From Plazaster borealis (lineage: Eukaryota; Echinodermata; Asteroidea; Forcipulatida; Labidiasteridae): 64,000 nucleotides of DNA. Below the pieces are notes generated by a model. That model worked only from the letters and a program-made list of their open reading frames with translations. It searched no databases and was not told the origin of the DNA. This document shows positions 1 through 11,100 of this stretch, one piece after another. The stretch spans positions 6,055,130-6,119,129 of the forward strand of contig CM037474.1 of NCBI GenBank assembly GCA_021014325.1. The letters are read 5' to 3'. Position numbers and translations under genes: made by a program. The stretch's first letter is position 1. The number at the start of each line of letters is the position of its first letter.

Positions 1-359
1 AGGCCAATTTAAAAAACAAAATTAAATGCAACTTTTTGTCGATGTGGTCAACAGCTTTAAATGGTGAAAACTAATTCGCTAATAAATTCACTCAGTGAAT
101 GGTTATCCCAAAGAACAAAAGCTTATGATTTTGTGTGAACATTACAAATAAAAGTTATTAACAAAAACACAATTTTAAATTTGATTAGTTTTTCTTTACT
201 CTCTGATAGCGACAATTTGTTTAACTTTTGTTACCAAAACAGCCATATAATATCAAATACAAAACAGGAACCCTATGTGCATGATAGTCTCTAGAAAACA
301 AATGCACGGATGAAATTTGAAGGGGTTATTTTCAGTGACTAGTAGGCTACAGGCTACAG
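1..359. other. AT-rich non-coding stretch
   Basis: No coding exon, RNA gene or recognisable repeat is visible here. It borders the TACTCG-type repeat that follows. Confidence 0.5.
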
Positions 360-720
360 GGTACTCGTACTCAGTACTCTACTCAGTAATTGTACCCAGT
401 ACTTGTACTCAGTACAAGTACTCAGTAGTCAGTACTCGTACTTGTACTCAGTACTCGTACTCTACTCAGTCTCGTACTCAGTACTCGTACTCTACTCAGT
501 CTCGTACTCATACTCAGTATTCAGTACTCAGTACTCTACTCAGTACTTAGTACTCCGTACTCGGTACTTAGACTCCTTGAGTAACATTTTGATAGTATTT
601 GTACTTTTACTCGGCTAGCAAAAATATTGCCACTCAAAGTCCATACTCGGCTGAAAAATAATCTGTACTCGACGTTTTGTACTTGATACTCGACTGAAAA
701 TGTACTTGGTCTCCTATTTT
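360..720. repeat. TACTCR hexanucleotide microsatellite
   Basis: The stretch is a degenerate array of TACTCG/TACTCA units (GTACTCGTACTCAGTACT type). The same hexamer recurs inside the 190-bp tandem repeat at 1147-1940, so the two arrays probably share an origin. The open frames across it, rich in Tyr, Ser, Thr and Val, are products of the repeat and not genes. Confidence 0.9.
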
Positions 721-961
721 AAGTACTGATAGTCAAAATACCACTTTCCTTTCTGCTTTCCTACACATGCATTAACATGCATTAATGCAAGGAATAGAAG
801 AATAAAGCTATGGGGGAAATAAAAAGTAAAATTGAAGTTGTCTATGATGTATTCATGTTTGAAGATAGTTATGACAACAAGCACAAATTGACATCTATAA
901 ATCATTCACAAAAGATGATGCTTTTGTACCTCATTTGCAGTATTTTTATAAAATACTCTTA

Positions 962-1137
962 AGCCCGGTTCATACTTCCTGCGAATGCAAATAAGAAGCG
1001 AATTTGATGTGAATTTGACGTCACAACACTGTTTTCGCTGCGAATATTTGCAAAAGTTGAGCACCGGGCAACCCTTTCGAACTATTCGTTGCGAATTCAC
1101 ATTCACATTCGCATTCGCAGGAAGTATGAACCGGGCT
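962..1137. mobile_element. MITE with TTA target duplication (PIF/Harbinger type)
   Basis: The element starts AGCCCGGTTCATACTTCCTG and ends with its near-perfect reverse complement; the inverted repeats are at least 26 bp long. The flanks are TTA (959-961) and TTA (1138-1140), the target duplication typical of PIF/Harbinger elements. At 176 bp it is too short to code for a transposase. Confidence 0.85.
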
Positions 1138-1146
1138 TTACTCATA

Positions 1147-1940
1147 CTTGTCTGTTGGACTTGCTACTCATATATCAGAATACTCGGTAGTGGGACACTC
1201 AATACTCGTGTACTACTCGGCCACCCTAGTACTCAGCAGTACTTCATACTCGACTGAAAAGTACTTGGCTACAACAAGTGGTTATTTTTACTATGCACTT
1301 TCCTCTTTTCTGACTCGGAGATCCAAGTACTTGGTACACGGCTGTTGGACTTGCTACTCATATATCAGAATACTCGGTAGTGGGACACTCAATACTCGTG
1401 TACTACTCGGCCACCCTAGTACTCAGCAGTACTTCATACTCGACTGAAAAGTACTTGGCTACAACAACTGGCTATTTTTACTATGCACTTTCCTCTTTTC
1501 TGACTCGGAGATCCAAGTACTTGGTACACGGCTGTTGGACTTGCTACTCATATATCAGAACACTCGGTAGTGGGACACTTGTCACATTCTCGATGGCCCA
1601 AGTACTTATACTCGTGTACTACTCGGCCACCCTAGTACTCAGCAGTACTTGATACTCAACTGAAAAGTACTTGACTATTTTAACACTGGTTATTTTTATT
1701 ATGCACTTCTCTTTTCTGACTCTGAGATCCAAGTACTTGGTACTCATCTGTTGGACTTGCTCCTCCTATATCAGAACACTCGGTATTGGGACACTTGTCA
1801 CATACTCGATGGCCCAAGTACTTATACATGTACTCGTGTACTACTCAGCCACCCTAGTACTCAGCAGTACTTGATACTCAACTGAAAAGTACTTGACTAC
1901 AACAACTGGTTTATTTGTATGATGCACTTTCCCCTTTTCT
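1147..1940. repeat. Tandem repeat, unit about 190 bp, four copies
   Basis: The marker TGTTGGACTTGCT occurs at 1153, 1343 and 1533, exactly 190 bp apart. A diverged fourth copy begins at 1749. Each unit contains several TACTCG motifs and the string CACTTTCCTCTTTTCTGACT. The open frames of 67-99 codons inside are repeat shadows. Confidence 0.9.
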
Positions 1941-4900
1941 TGCCAAATGACACGTTTCAATGCAGAGAATGCCTGTACATTACATTTGAATAAAGGTATG
2001 CTTAACCCTTTAGAGACCATAGCAGCCAGAAAAGGCTTGTACCAAAATGCCCATAGCGGCCACGAACGGCTGCAAGATCTGACCTACTTCCACTCAACCA
2101 AAAAAGGTCAAATTAAAGGTCATGACCTGAATTTACATTTTCCGATGTTTCCCATGTTAACATAGTATGTTTCTGGGAAAAAAAACAAGTTTCTGCTTTA
2201 AATATTTTTTTAAAGAAACCTTTATAAGGAAAATTAATCGTTTCAAAAAAATCAACAATAAAACCATGTCTGGGCGAATGGTGATGATTATACAGAAATG
2301 AATAGTCTCTTAAGGGTAAACAAGATTAAAGTTTATCCATCATGAGGACTTCTTAAAGTATTTGCAGACCTTACAACAAAATTATTTCTTCAAGAGTTGG
2401 CGTTTTATATTTCCTTGGGTTCTGAAGTATAGCAGTGCTAAAAGGATTCTATCCACCAACTTTGCCACTATACCTATATGTGTGTTTATTTTTGTTACTA
2501 GTTCTCATTTCTCACTTGGGTGTGATCCCAGGCCACACAGCAGGTACAGGTTGTATGGCTTCTGACTGGCACCCTAACGAACGAAGATATTGACAAAATA
2601 GGGAGACCCCAACATAGGGCTAGATAGCTCAGTTGGCACGTTAAACTGGAGGTCGTTAGTTCAAATCCCGCTCTAGTAAATTTATTCAACCCCAAATTAT
2701 TTTAAAATTTACCCAGTCAGTTTCCCTTGTGGTTTATAACTTTATATTTTTCATTTATTTACCTTGTTAATATCTTGTATTATTTGTTCAAAATACAATT
2801 TTGTGTTGAAACTGTATATAATTTTTTGCAAATGATGTGTTACGGCTTTTCAAGTTAAGTCGTATGGAACTATTGAGAATTTATATCTTGAATGATTGAG
2901 ATAAACATTAAAAAACACAAAACAGCAATAACTTGTGTAGACCGTTGCTTCGTCTCAAAACTTCTAAAGACTTTTTAAATATTCAACAATAATTATTCAG
3001 ATCATTAAGTTAATATTTTACATATTATGTGCTATTATGACCATGTACACCCCTCAAAACGAAAATGGTAATGCTTAACAGCAAAATTTGTTCATTTTCT
3101 ATTTCTAAATAAGAACAGCAGCAAAAAGGCAAATTCTTGCATAACATGTGCACAAGCTAGTATTCAGTACTTTAAGCTCAAATACAATGAAAGGCATACA
3201 AAGGCATACAAACAAAACACAGGTAAAAAACATGCAGCGTTTCAACTTCTTGTTTATTTTTAATTTATTCATTGTTCGTTCACAAATATAAAAGTTTTAA
3301 TATACAAAAGAAAAAAATTCACTTACTCCAATACACTCCAATACAAATTTACACCGTGACATTAAGAAAAGCCAAAATTATAATAATTAGATAACAATTA
3401 ATTCAAAGATATTATCTTAAACTCTTACCTGGGAAATATTCCCATAAATCTGATTAGAAAATGCTCAGATTTTACTTTCGCATGATACCGATCTTTTCCA
3501 AGTTTGAGCTAAAATATGTGTATGGCAAAATAGAAATTGAAGAAGCTCTGTGTGTACTGAAGAAAGAAAACTGAAAAAGATAATTAAAGTTACAGAATAC
3601 ATTATTTTAAATTTAAACCAGTCCAATGTCAAGAACTAACAAAAACACAAGAAAGGGAACATTAACCAGTACATCCATTGAGAAATTATTTGAAAATTAT
3701 ATGGAAATGAGCTTCAAGAAATTGCATTTCAGATAGTTTTAATAATGAGTCACTTTTATCTTTCTACAAAATATGTTAATTGTACTCCCTTACACTTGAG
3801 TTTGTAAAACAGTTTATTTAATTTCAATTTTTTCTCAAAAAATATACCTCTGTTTTTTGTGGAAACTACCATGGTTAAAAAATGTATCTTTAATAAAATT
3901 TGATTGTAGTATTAAAACCTTGTTTGAGGGGAGACACGAGGCACATGCAGTAGCACCATATTGCTACCTCTCATCATCAATAGCAAGCATAGCTTTGAGC
4001 AAGTTTGGACAACGAGTAACGGTCGAACATCGTTCTATGTTTAGAAAACAGTGGAACTGTATGTTGTTAAAAAATATTGATTGACATAATGCTGGCTTGC
4101 TGTTTGTCAACATAAAGACAGCAATATTGACTGGAATAAATCTACACATTAGAAGATGACCAGCATCCTCTACATTTTCAAACTCTACATTCTACAAAGG
4201 TCCTGTGCATTCATAAAAAGGAAATGCTTCTGTTTACTAGTGAAGCAGGCAACATCAGAAGGCTAGTTCTAGTTCAATGACTGAACAATTATTCAGGTGA
4301 AGTTAGTCAAACAATAGTTGACGATTGTCCGTTTCCAAACTTGCCCTGTCTCTTAATGCTGAGGAAGAATCTATTTGTAAAAAATAAACTACACAAATTT
4401 ATTCTGTGTGTGATCTCCACAAAATTAAACCTTTAGAATATGTTATGATTGTGGTTGGATATACAGGTCCGAGATTAACCCCTAACCTGCACCTATAAGC
4501 AGCTAGAAAAGGGTCCAGAACAAACATTCATCTCAAATGACCCAGTGATGGAGTTTAAATAATGACTTCTTAGATTATGATAACGCTAGAGCTGCCAACA
4601 TTTTATCTTGCAATCAGGCACAACAATCGGGGAGATAATTAGAATTAAATTGAACATAATAGGGGAAAAAGTTTCCATAATCAGGGAGATTTCAAAATTT
4701 GTTCATCAGAACATGGAAAGATTGGTTGAATTTCAGGGGAGAGATGGCAGCTCTGTAAAACAAAAAGAAACATTTTCTTCTTACATGGAGTTTGACAGGG
4801 CAAACCCGATGCTATATTGATTTGTCTTTAAACTTCACCTCCTGAAAAGTCTTTTCTAGTGTCTTGGAAATGTGTGAAATGTCAAAAAATGGAAGAGTGG

Positions 4901-5460
4901 AATTAGGTCAATAAGATACAAACGCCCAAACTTGGAAGTGAAAAGTAGCAAGCATATATAGTACAGATTGAAAATATCAAAATAACTTCATTTTAAAGGT
5001 GTAATGCTGGAATATATATATACAAGCAATCATCATTTACAGAAAATTCCCTACATCATTATATACAGAGTTGATATATAAAACATATTCAGATTATAAT
5101 GAACTTGAGCCTTTTTACAGTTCAGGAATTACCTTCAAAAGCTCCATGGTTCAATTTATAAATGTTGTTATCAGATGGTACACCATTGATATTCTTTCTT
5201 TGTTTTTCCTGTTAAGGTTGTTGAACTTTTCATAGAAAAATTACAAATAGAATTTCAGCTGAAATTGAACTATGATTGAAAGCTTGGGTTTATATTCAAT
5301 TAGAATGACTCTGGCTGTGGAAGAATAGCCGTATCACCAACAGTCAATTCTAAAAATTGAACCATTTTCTACAATCATTGAGTGGCAAACTTGAATTCCA
5401 TTACAAAAAAATTAGCTCATTTCCAAAAACCACTGCAGTACCTTTCTCTTTAACATTATT
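1941..5460. other. Intergenic region without visible genes
   Basis: About 3.5 kb of AT-rich DNA. Apart from the tRNA-like block at 2612-2690 I see no exon with usable splice sites, no long open frame and no clear repeat pair. Confidence 0.5.
2612..2690 (+). mobile_element. tRNA-like SINE head
   Basis: It contains an A-box-like TAGCTCAGTTGGC and a B-box-like GTTCAAATCCC, spaced as in a tRNA-type RNA polymerase III promoter. The arms do not form a standard cloverleaf, and an A/T-rich tail follows. A similar but weaker block, with the B-box-like GTTCAAATCCT, lies at 15790-15900. It is best read as a tRNA-derived SINE fragment rather than a tRNA gene. Confidence 0.5.
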
Positions 5461-5466
5461 CGGAAA

Positions 5467-5709
5467 ATGGTTGAGATTTCCTCATCACAAAACGCCTCAG
5501 GCTTCCTTTACGATTCCGGGGTAAACCTTCCTAAAGGTTTGTCCACATTGTCGATTCCTGACTGGAGTGTCAGGTCATCCTGCAATGTGACATTCTCGGC
5601 TCAAAAGGAAAACCCTCCCAGAAACACCTGCAAGTTACTGCGTTTGATCAACTCGGATCTAAACATTTCTCAAGCTCAGTATTGGAAGTACGATAACCAA
5701 GCTGGATAG
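5467..5709 (+). other. Exon-like open frame of 80 codons, unassigned
   Basis: I do not recognise this frame. Its composition looks protein-like, with three cysteines, two N-x-S/T sites (NVT, NIS) and the segment GFLYDSGVNLPKG. A possible acceptor (AACGCCTCAG) precedes GFLYDSG. The frame ends in TAG directly before GTACGA, so it would have to be a terminal exon. The 3' half and the following 65 bp reappear, degenerate and inverted, at about 12606-12775, next to a MITE of the same family. It may therefore be part of a repeat, or an old exon that was duplicated. Some CUB-like spacing is present but is not convincing. Confidence 0.25.
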
Positions 5710-5773
5710 GTACGATATTATTTAGACAGGTGGTGTGGTCGGGTAAAAGTTAGGAATGTGCCCCTCCCATTAA

Positions 5774-5956
5774 AGGTAAAGTCATAGATTGTGTTCTTGT
5801 CAACGTAATGCCGATTTATAATCAACATTATAAAGAAAGATACAATAAAAATCACTTGTGAAAAAGTCAGCTGAATACAGTGTCTACTTGCTGAGAAAAC
5901 AGCAAAAAATTGTCACAGTATTTTCACAAGAACATCGAATCCACCCACATTTAGCG
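5774..5956. mobile_element. TTAA-type MITE, family B, truncated
   Basis: It begins AGGTAAAGTCATAGATTG directly after TTAA (5770-5773), as other family B copies do (12169, 30656, 49331). It includes the shared internal block ATACAATAAAA and CAGCTGAATACAGTGT. The other end is not preserved. Confidence 0.6.
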
Positions 5957-6023
5957 AGGTGACAGGTGATACCACACACACAGATCCTTGTCATTTGATT
6001 GGTGGAACATGCGTCATGTGTCA

Positions 6024-6127
6024 TCCTATATTTTGCCAGGTGTCGTCCTATATTTTGCCAGGTGTCGTCCTATATTTTGCCAGGTATCGTCCTATAGTTT
6101 GCCAGGTATCGTCCTATATTTTGCCAG
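6024..6127. repeat. 22-bp tandem repeat, five copies
   Basis: The unit CCTATATTTTGCCAGGTGTC is repeated nearly perfectly with GTGTCG/GTATCG variation. The frame crossing it is a repeat artefact. Confidence 0.9.
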
Positions 6128-7059
6128 TATACTGCTGCGATACTCCCAAATTTAATATACATGTAGGAGTCCAATATGGATAACTATTGAATGCTTTGCA
6201 GTTGGTTTCAAAAATTATTTATCCCCGCCTGTTTGTCTAAACGAGGCAAAGTCGTGTCACCGTGGATGAGGTTGGTGTCTACATGGAGTCATCCATATTA
6301 TTCAGAAGGGTTTTTTTTTCCCTAGAGTGTAGGGCAGACAAGTTTCAATGTTTATTTTGTGTTAACTGTTTAAAATATATATCAAATGACAAGGATCTAT
6401 GCGTGAGTTGTATAAAGCAAATACTGAACGCACTTCAGTCGTGCATTGTCGCAGAATTTAATCACTCCGTAAAATCTGGCTTTTTCCATTTCACCCGGCT
6501 TGGCCCCCTGAAATGGAACAGTCCAGATTTCACCTCGTGATTATATTCTGCACCAATGCACTCATAATCATATGCATCCAATTGTACATGTACACTATTT
6601 CATTTTATCATTTTTTCCAACTCTCAGGCTAACTGTTTTAGTTCTGCAGCTTTGTACTCTAGACCCAAAATAGATTTGACAATTCAGTTGATTTAAACGG
6701 TTTTTGTTAAGCATAACAAGATCACCTAGGCACAATTTCATAGAGCTGCTTAAACACACAAAATAAGCTAAGCACAGCAAAATTATGCTCAACAGAATAA
6801 GGTTACCAGCCAAAATACAATTTCACATATACCATTTGTGACCGATATCCTGCTCATTTCTGCTAAGCAGAAAATTGTTAAGCAATATGAAAAACACTTC
6901 TTTCTAAAAAGCTATATGAAGTTGAAACACAAGACCAATATCACTATGGTGTACTTTCCAAATGTAAAATATAGATAGAAAACAAAAACCTTTTACACCG
7001 ACACCCACAAAAACACAAAAAGAAAATCAAAACATTGAAAATTACAAGAAAATTATCCA
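6128..7059. other. Intergenic, downstream of the main minus-strand gene
   Basis: No exon is supported. Parts around 6780-6900 carry the TGCTAAGCAGAAAAT-type motif of the GGGCCCAATTTCAT repeat family in degenerate form. Confidence 0.4.
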
Positions 7060-7084
7060 AGTTAATAATCCAATACAAAAATAG

Positions 7085-7787
7085 TTTATTTTACAACAGC
7101 ATTCCATAAAGATTAGTGATCGAACTATTCCCAAAAGGAATGATTCAAAACAACCTGCCATTGCTGAATCAAGCCACAAGGGGGCGCTGTTCAAGACAAC
7201 CACACCTCTGTCCTTCACATATTCTTAAGGAATGATTTTTTGCCACGTTTTCTATTCTAGATCTTTTGGAGAACAAATTCAAGTTTGGTACAAAAAGGAT
7301 ATTTGGCTTTCATTTTTGTTTTATGTACAAGTAAATCTTTTCTCTCTGCTGATGAAACCAAATCTATCAATGTTAATTTAGTTTATCTTATGGTGCAAGG
7401 TTAAACCAAAAGCGTCTGTTTTTTATCCCTGATACAATTGATAAATCTATTATCAAGATGCTTTTAAGTTTGATTTTGAATTGATCTTAGTCTACATCCA
7501 AACCAACACAGTATTTTGTTATCGAACCAGGCATGTACTTGCATCAAAGTCTACAGATCACAACCAGGAAACGAAAGTGCTGTTGGAGTCACAATTTCAG
7601 TAAATCATCATCATTTCATCAATTGATTCAAAATATAGAATAGTTTAAATAAACAGCATTATTTCAAAAAGTATTAAACACGGATGTCAAAAAAGGCAGG
7701 ATGCTTAAACACCCGAGCGAAAATATAACACAGGTGCAGCACACAATTCTGGTACACAAATAATTCTAAACAGATTCCTCACTTGTG
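7085..7787 (-). other. Probable 3' UTR with poly(A) signal
   Basis: On the minus strand the sequence after the stop codon at 7788 has no splice sites of note. A canonical AATAAA lies at 7085-7090, about 700 bases downstream of the stop, which would place cleavage near 7065-7075. The end is inferred from the hexamer alone. Confidence 0.4.
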
Positions 7788-8128
7788 TCAGACCGCTGTG
7801 TCAAGATTGGATGGCAGCCTCTGTGGTACTCTGTCCTGATTGACTACGTCCGGCAAAGCGAAGCTTGTCGCTTTAAAAGAGATACCGTCATCTTCTTCTT
7901 CACTCAATGCAACTGATTCGTAGGCCGGTGGAGGACTCAGAGGGGGTCCTTCTTCGTCTGCCATGAATACATCTCCGTCCATTTCGTCCAAACTCTCTTC
8001 CGTTATTGGATGAACGCCACCTCGTTTGCCCAGCTTGGGGGTCTCTGTTTCGTCGACACAGTCTGAGTACGTTGGCGGGAGATCGATCGCTGCCGTTGCG
8101 GTTACGGACGGTCGCATGCCTCTTTCAT
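7788..8128 (-). CDS. Exon 12: cytoplasmic tail with PPTY, PPAY and C-terminal PDZ ligand
   Basis: The acceptor ATTATTGTTGCAG ends at 8129 and the exon enters in phase 1, matching the donor of the membrane exon. It encodes residues 567-679. Two WW-domain ligands are visible: PPTY at about 584-587 and PPAY at about 633-636, the latter after an acidic run. The protein ends DTAV, which fits the class I PDZ ligand pattern S/T-x-hydrophobic. The segment between the motifs is rich in Asp and Glu. A longer frame continues upstream of the acceptor to 8222, but that part is intron. Known PPxY tails recruit NEDD4-family ubiquitin ligases or YAP-type adaptors; which one applies here is not visible. Confidence 0.85.
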
Positions 8129-11100
8129 CTGCAACAATAATGAATTCATTAATGATTGGTATCGAATTTGGGTTTTCCACGGAACAGACCTGAAGTTGGG
8201 TTCCAGTGTCATCATCAGACAATCATAAGTACAAGAATTCATATTATTTGGTCTTTACCCATACACCAATGTGTGTAAAAAACTGTGTACTCGGTACTTT
8301 CCCCGAGTCATGTGAAAAAACACTGTGTACTCGGTACTTTCCCTGAGTCATGTGAAACAAAAAATCCACAGGCAATTTACTTGGATTGGATTCGAACCCA
8401 CGACCATTCTAGAGCAGAAAAATTTAATTGCTAATGATTTAATGGGGGTCAAAGAAGACAGGCTCAAGAAGACTTGGATTTGTTTTATGTAGTCATATCT
8501 ATTTTATAGATAACAAGATTTATATGAAGTATTTTTCCCATCTAAAACTGCCCAGAAAAACAAGTAGCTATATTTCAAACAATTTTGTTTAACCTCAACA
8601 CTGGAGCATGGAAACCAACAAGATTGTGCATGGGATTCCAATACTATTTTATTTTTGGCTTTTCCTTTACACCAGTAGGCACTGTATACTCAGTGCTTTC
8701 AGAACCCTGTGGGGAAAAAAAAAAACTGAGGCTAGAATGATTGGAGTTAAACCCACATCACCCACATTCTAGAGCAGGGTCAAATTTTATGGCTCTGCTT
8801 TACCGTGAGCAGAGAATTGGCGCTTACGGAAGCAGAGAATTCTGCGCTTACATCAAGCGTTTGCGTACTTCACGTTACTAGGCATTTTTCGCGTACACAG
8901 CTAGCGCAGAAATTTGGTGTTTGCCCTGTAAGCGAAAAATGGTTATCGAAAGCACATAATTCGGCGGTAAGCAAAGCCATGAAATTGGGCCCATTTGGAA
9001 TCCAGTAATTAGAAGCGGGTACTGTAAAACATTTTCAATACATGTAATAATTCCATCAGGTATAAATGCTAAGAATTAGAATCATGTTTCCCAAGATTAT
9101 ATAAGACACAAAATCAGGCAACTTACCTCTACTGTGTACACTGACTATTCTTTGAATCCTTGGGTTGGGCTCGTCATATTGGCGTTTGCGTGCCATCGCA
9201 ATCAGCCAACATATAGAGAGCAGACACACAGCACCAACAAATGCTCCGATCATAATACTAGTATGCTGGAGGTCTGTGTAGTCCGTATTAGAGGTGGTGT
9301 TATCTACAGAAACATTGCAAACAAAACGATAATGCCAAGTTAAGATTGGAGTTGCTTTATGTTATACTTCACGCCTTACTTGGGCTCATATTAAAGGTAT
9401 ACAGGATTGGTAAGGATAAAAAACAACATTGTTTAACTCTAGTCTGAAAGCTTACTGTGGAGTTCATCCTAGACAAATTTTTCCTGTGAAATATTTCCCT
9501 CTGAAATGAAGTCATATTTGAGAAAACTGTATCTGAAAACCTAACCAAAAAACAAGTAACAGCTGATTTCGTTTGTTACAACCAAAGTTGAGAACAATGT
9601 GTTTACATGCTGAAAATTGGGCACGATTTTTCACTTTTTTGTCCTGACTCACACATCTTTGTATATGGTTTGATCACACAAAACATGAACACTCTCTGCA
9701 ACTATTTAGTCAGCTTTGCCAATCCTGTATAATACCTTTAAAGGCAAAGTATACCTTTGGTTTTTGGAACTAGTCGATTGTTATAATCATATAAACAAAT
9801 GTATAGCTCTATGTACAATCAAACTAACCTATGTAAAGTTCATTTCAAAAGGTGGTAGCATTTTTGAGATTTTCTGAAAATCTGGAGCAGTTATGTCCAC
9901 GCAGGAAGAATAATCCGTAATTGGAATACACAGTCTGAGAAATGTTTCATGCAGAAACAATTCTCAAATTGAAATGTTTTTTATTCCCTTTCTCTAAATC
10001 AACATTCCTAAGAAGGGAATCGTTTCTAAAAATGTTATACATTATCAGTAGCTGCAGTGCTTCTTACCAAGTAAGTTTTTATGGTCATTAATTTTTGGAG
10101 TAATTACCAAAGGTATACCCCTCCCTTTTAGCTGGAATCAAATATCGACCCCAAACATCGAGTCTCGGGAATTTTTGCGACTGATTTCTTGTGTAAACAA
10201 ATCCTCGTGAAAAATGAATGCTGTGTAGGTTTTGGATGAAACCATGAATCAGCACAAATAGACCTAAAGCACCAGCATCTAGCAAATTATCAACAAAAAC
10301 AGCAAAATATAAAGACAGCAGCTGTTAACATGTCCACTGTAACAACACAAACAAACTAACGTTTAAACGTGAGCCGACTTACGTGTACTAGACACAGTTG
10401 AAAATGAAGCTGTCAAAACAGGAGACATGGTTATTATCCAATACATGTTATCCAACGTGTCTTGGTCGAGTGTAACATTGTGAATAGATGCATATTACTA
10501 AAAACACTTTCATTTTAGAATTCTGTTCATACCGGAAGGAACTTACACCGTGGTTTTCTTGTTACTTCGAAATGTTTAACATAAAAAAAATATATAAAAA
10601 AAACCAGCGGCTGTTTCATGTACTCAGCAGTACGCAGTTAAAACATTATTATTATTATTATTTTATTTTTAGCGAGAAGGAGGGGGGGGGGGTTGTTAGG
10701 TTAGCTTAGACAGCACAGTTGATTACATTTTACACACAGTTTGAACCGATATAATAGAACAACCCGAATTACCAAAAAGCTTGGTCTGATGTTTGACAGG
10801 TTTCGGGGACTGCGTAGCAAAAGCGTCTATCAATCTCATTACAGTCTCATGGTTTTAGTGTTACAAACTCCTGAAGGATTGTTAGTGGCTCACACAAAGA
10901 TTACACCAAAATGCTCATGAAGAAGTTTTAAGGTAAAGTTTTCAAATAACCTCCAGCTTTCTAGGAGTTTCTACGTTTAGCTAACAAAACAAGTTCTACG
11001 AAAAATGTGGAGTTAAACAAAAATTTGTTTTAATGAGAAATCGCCTGCTCGGCCACGCCACACCACCAATTGGCAAGTACTCTTCAGTTTTAGTAAGCAC

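Noticed and set aside
317..1874. Several frames rich in Tyr, Ser and Thr
   Set aside because: Products of the TACTCR and 190-bp tandem repeats.
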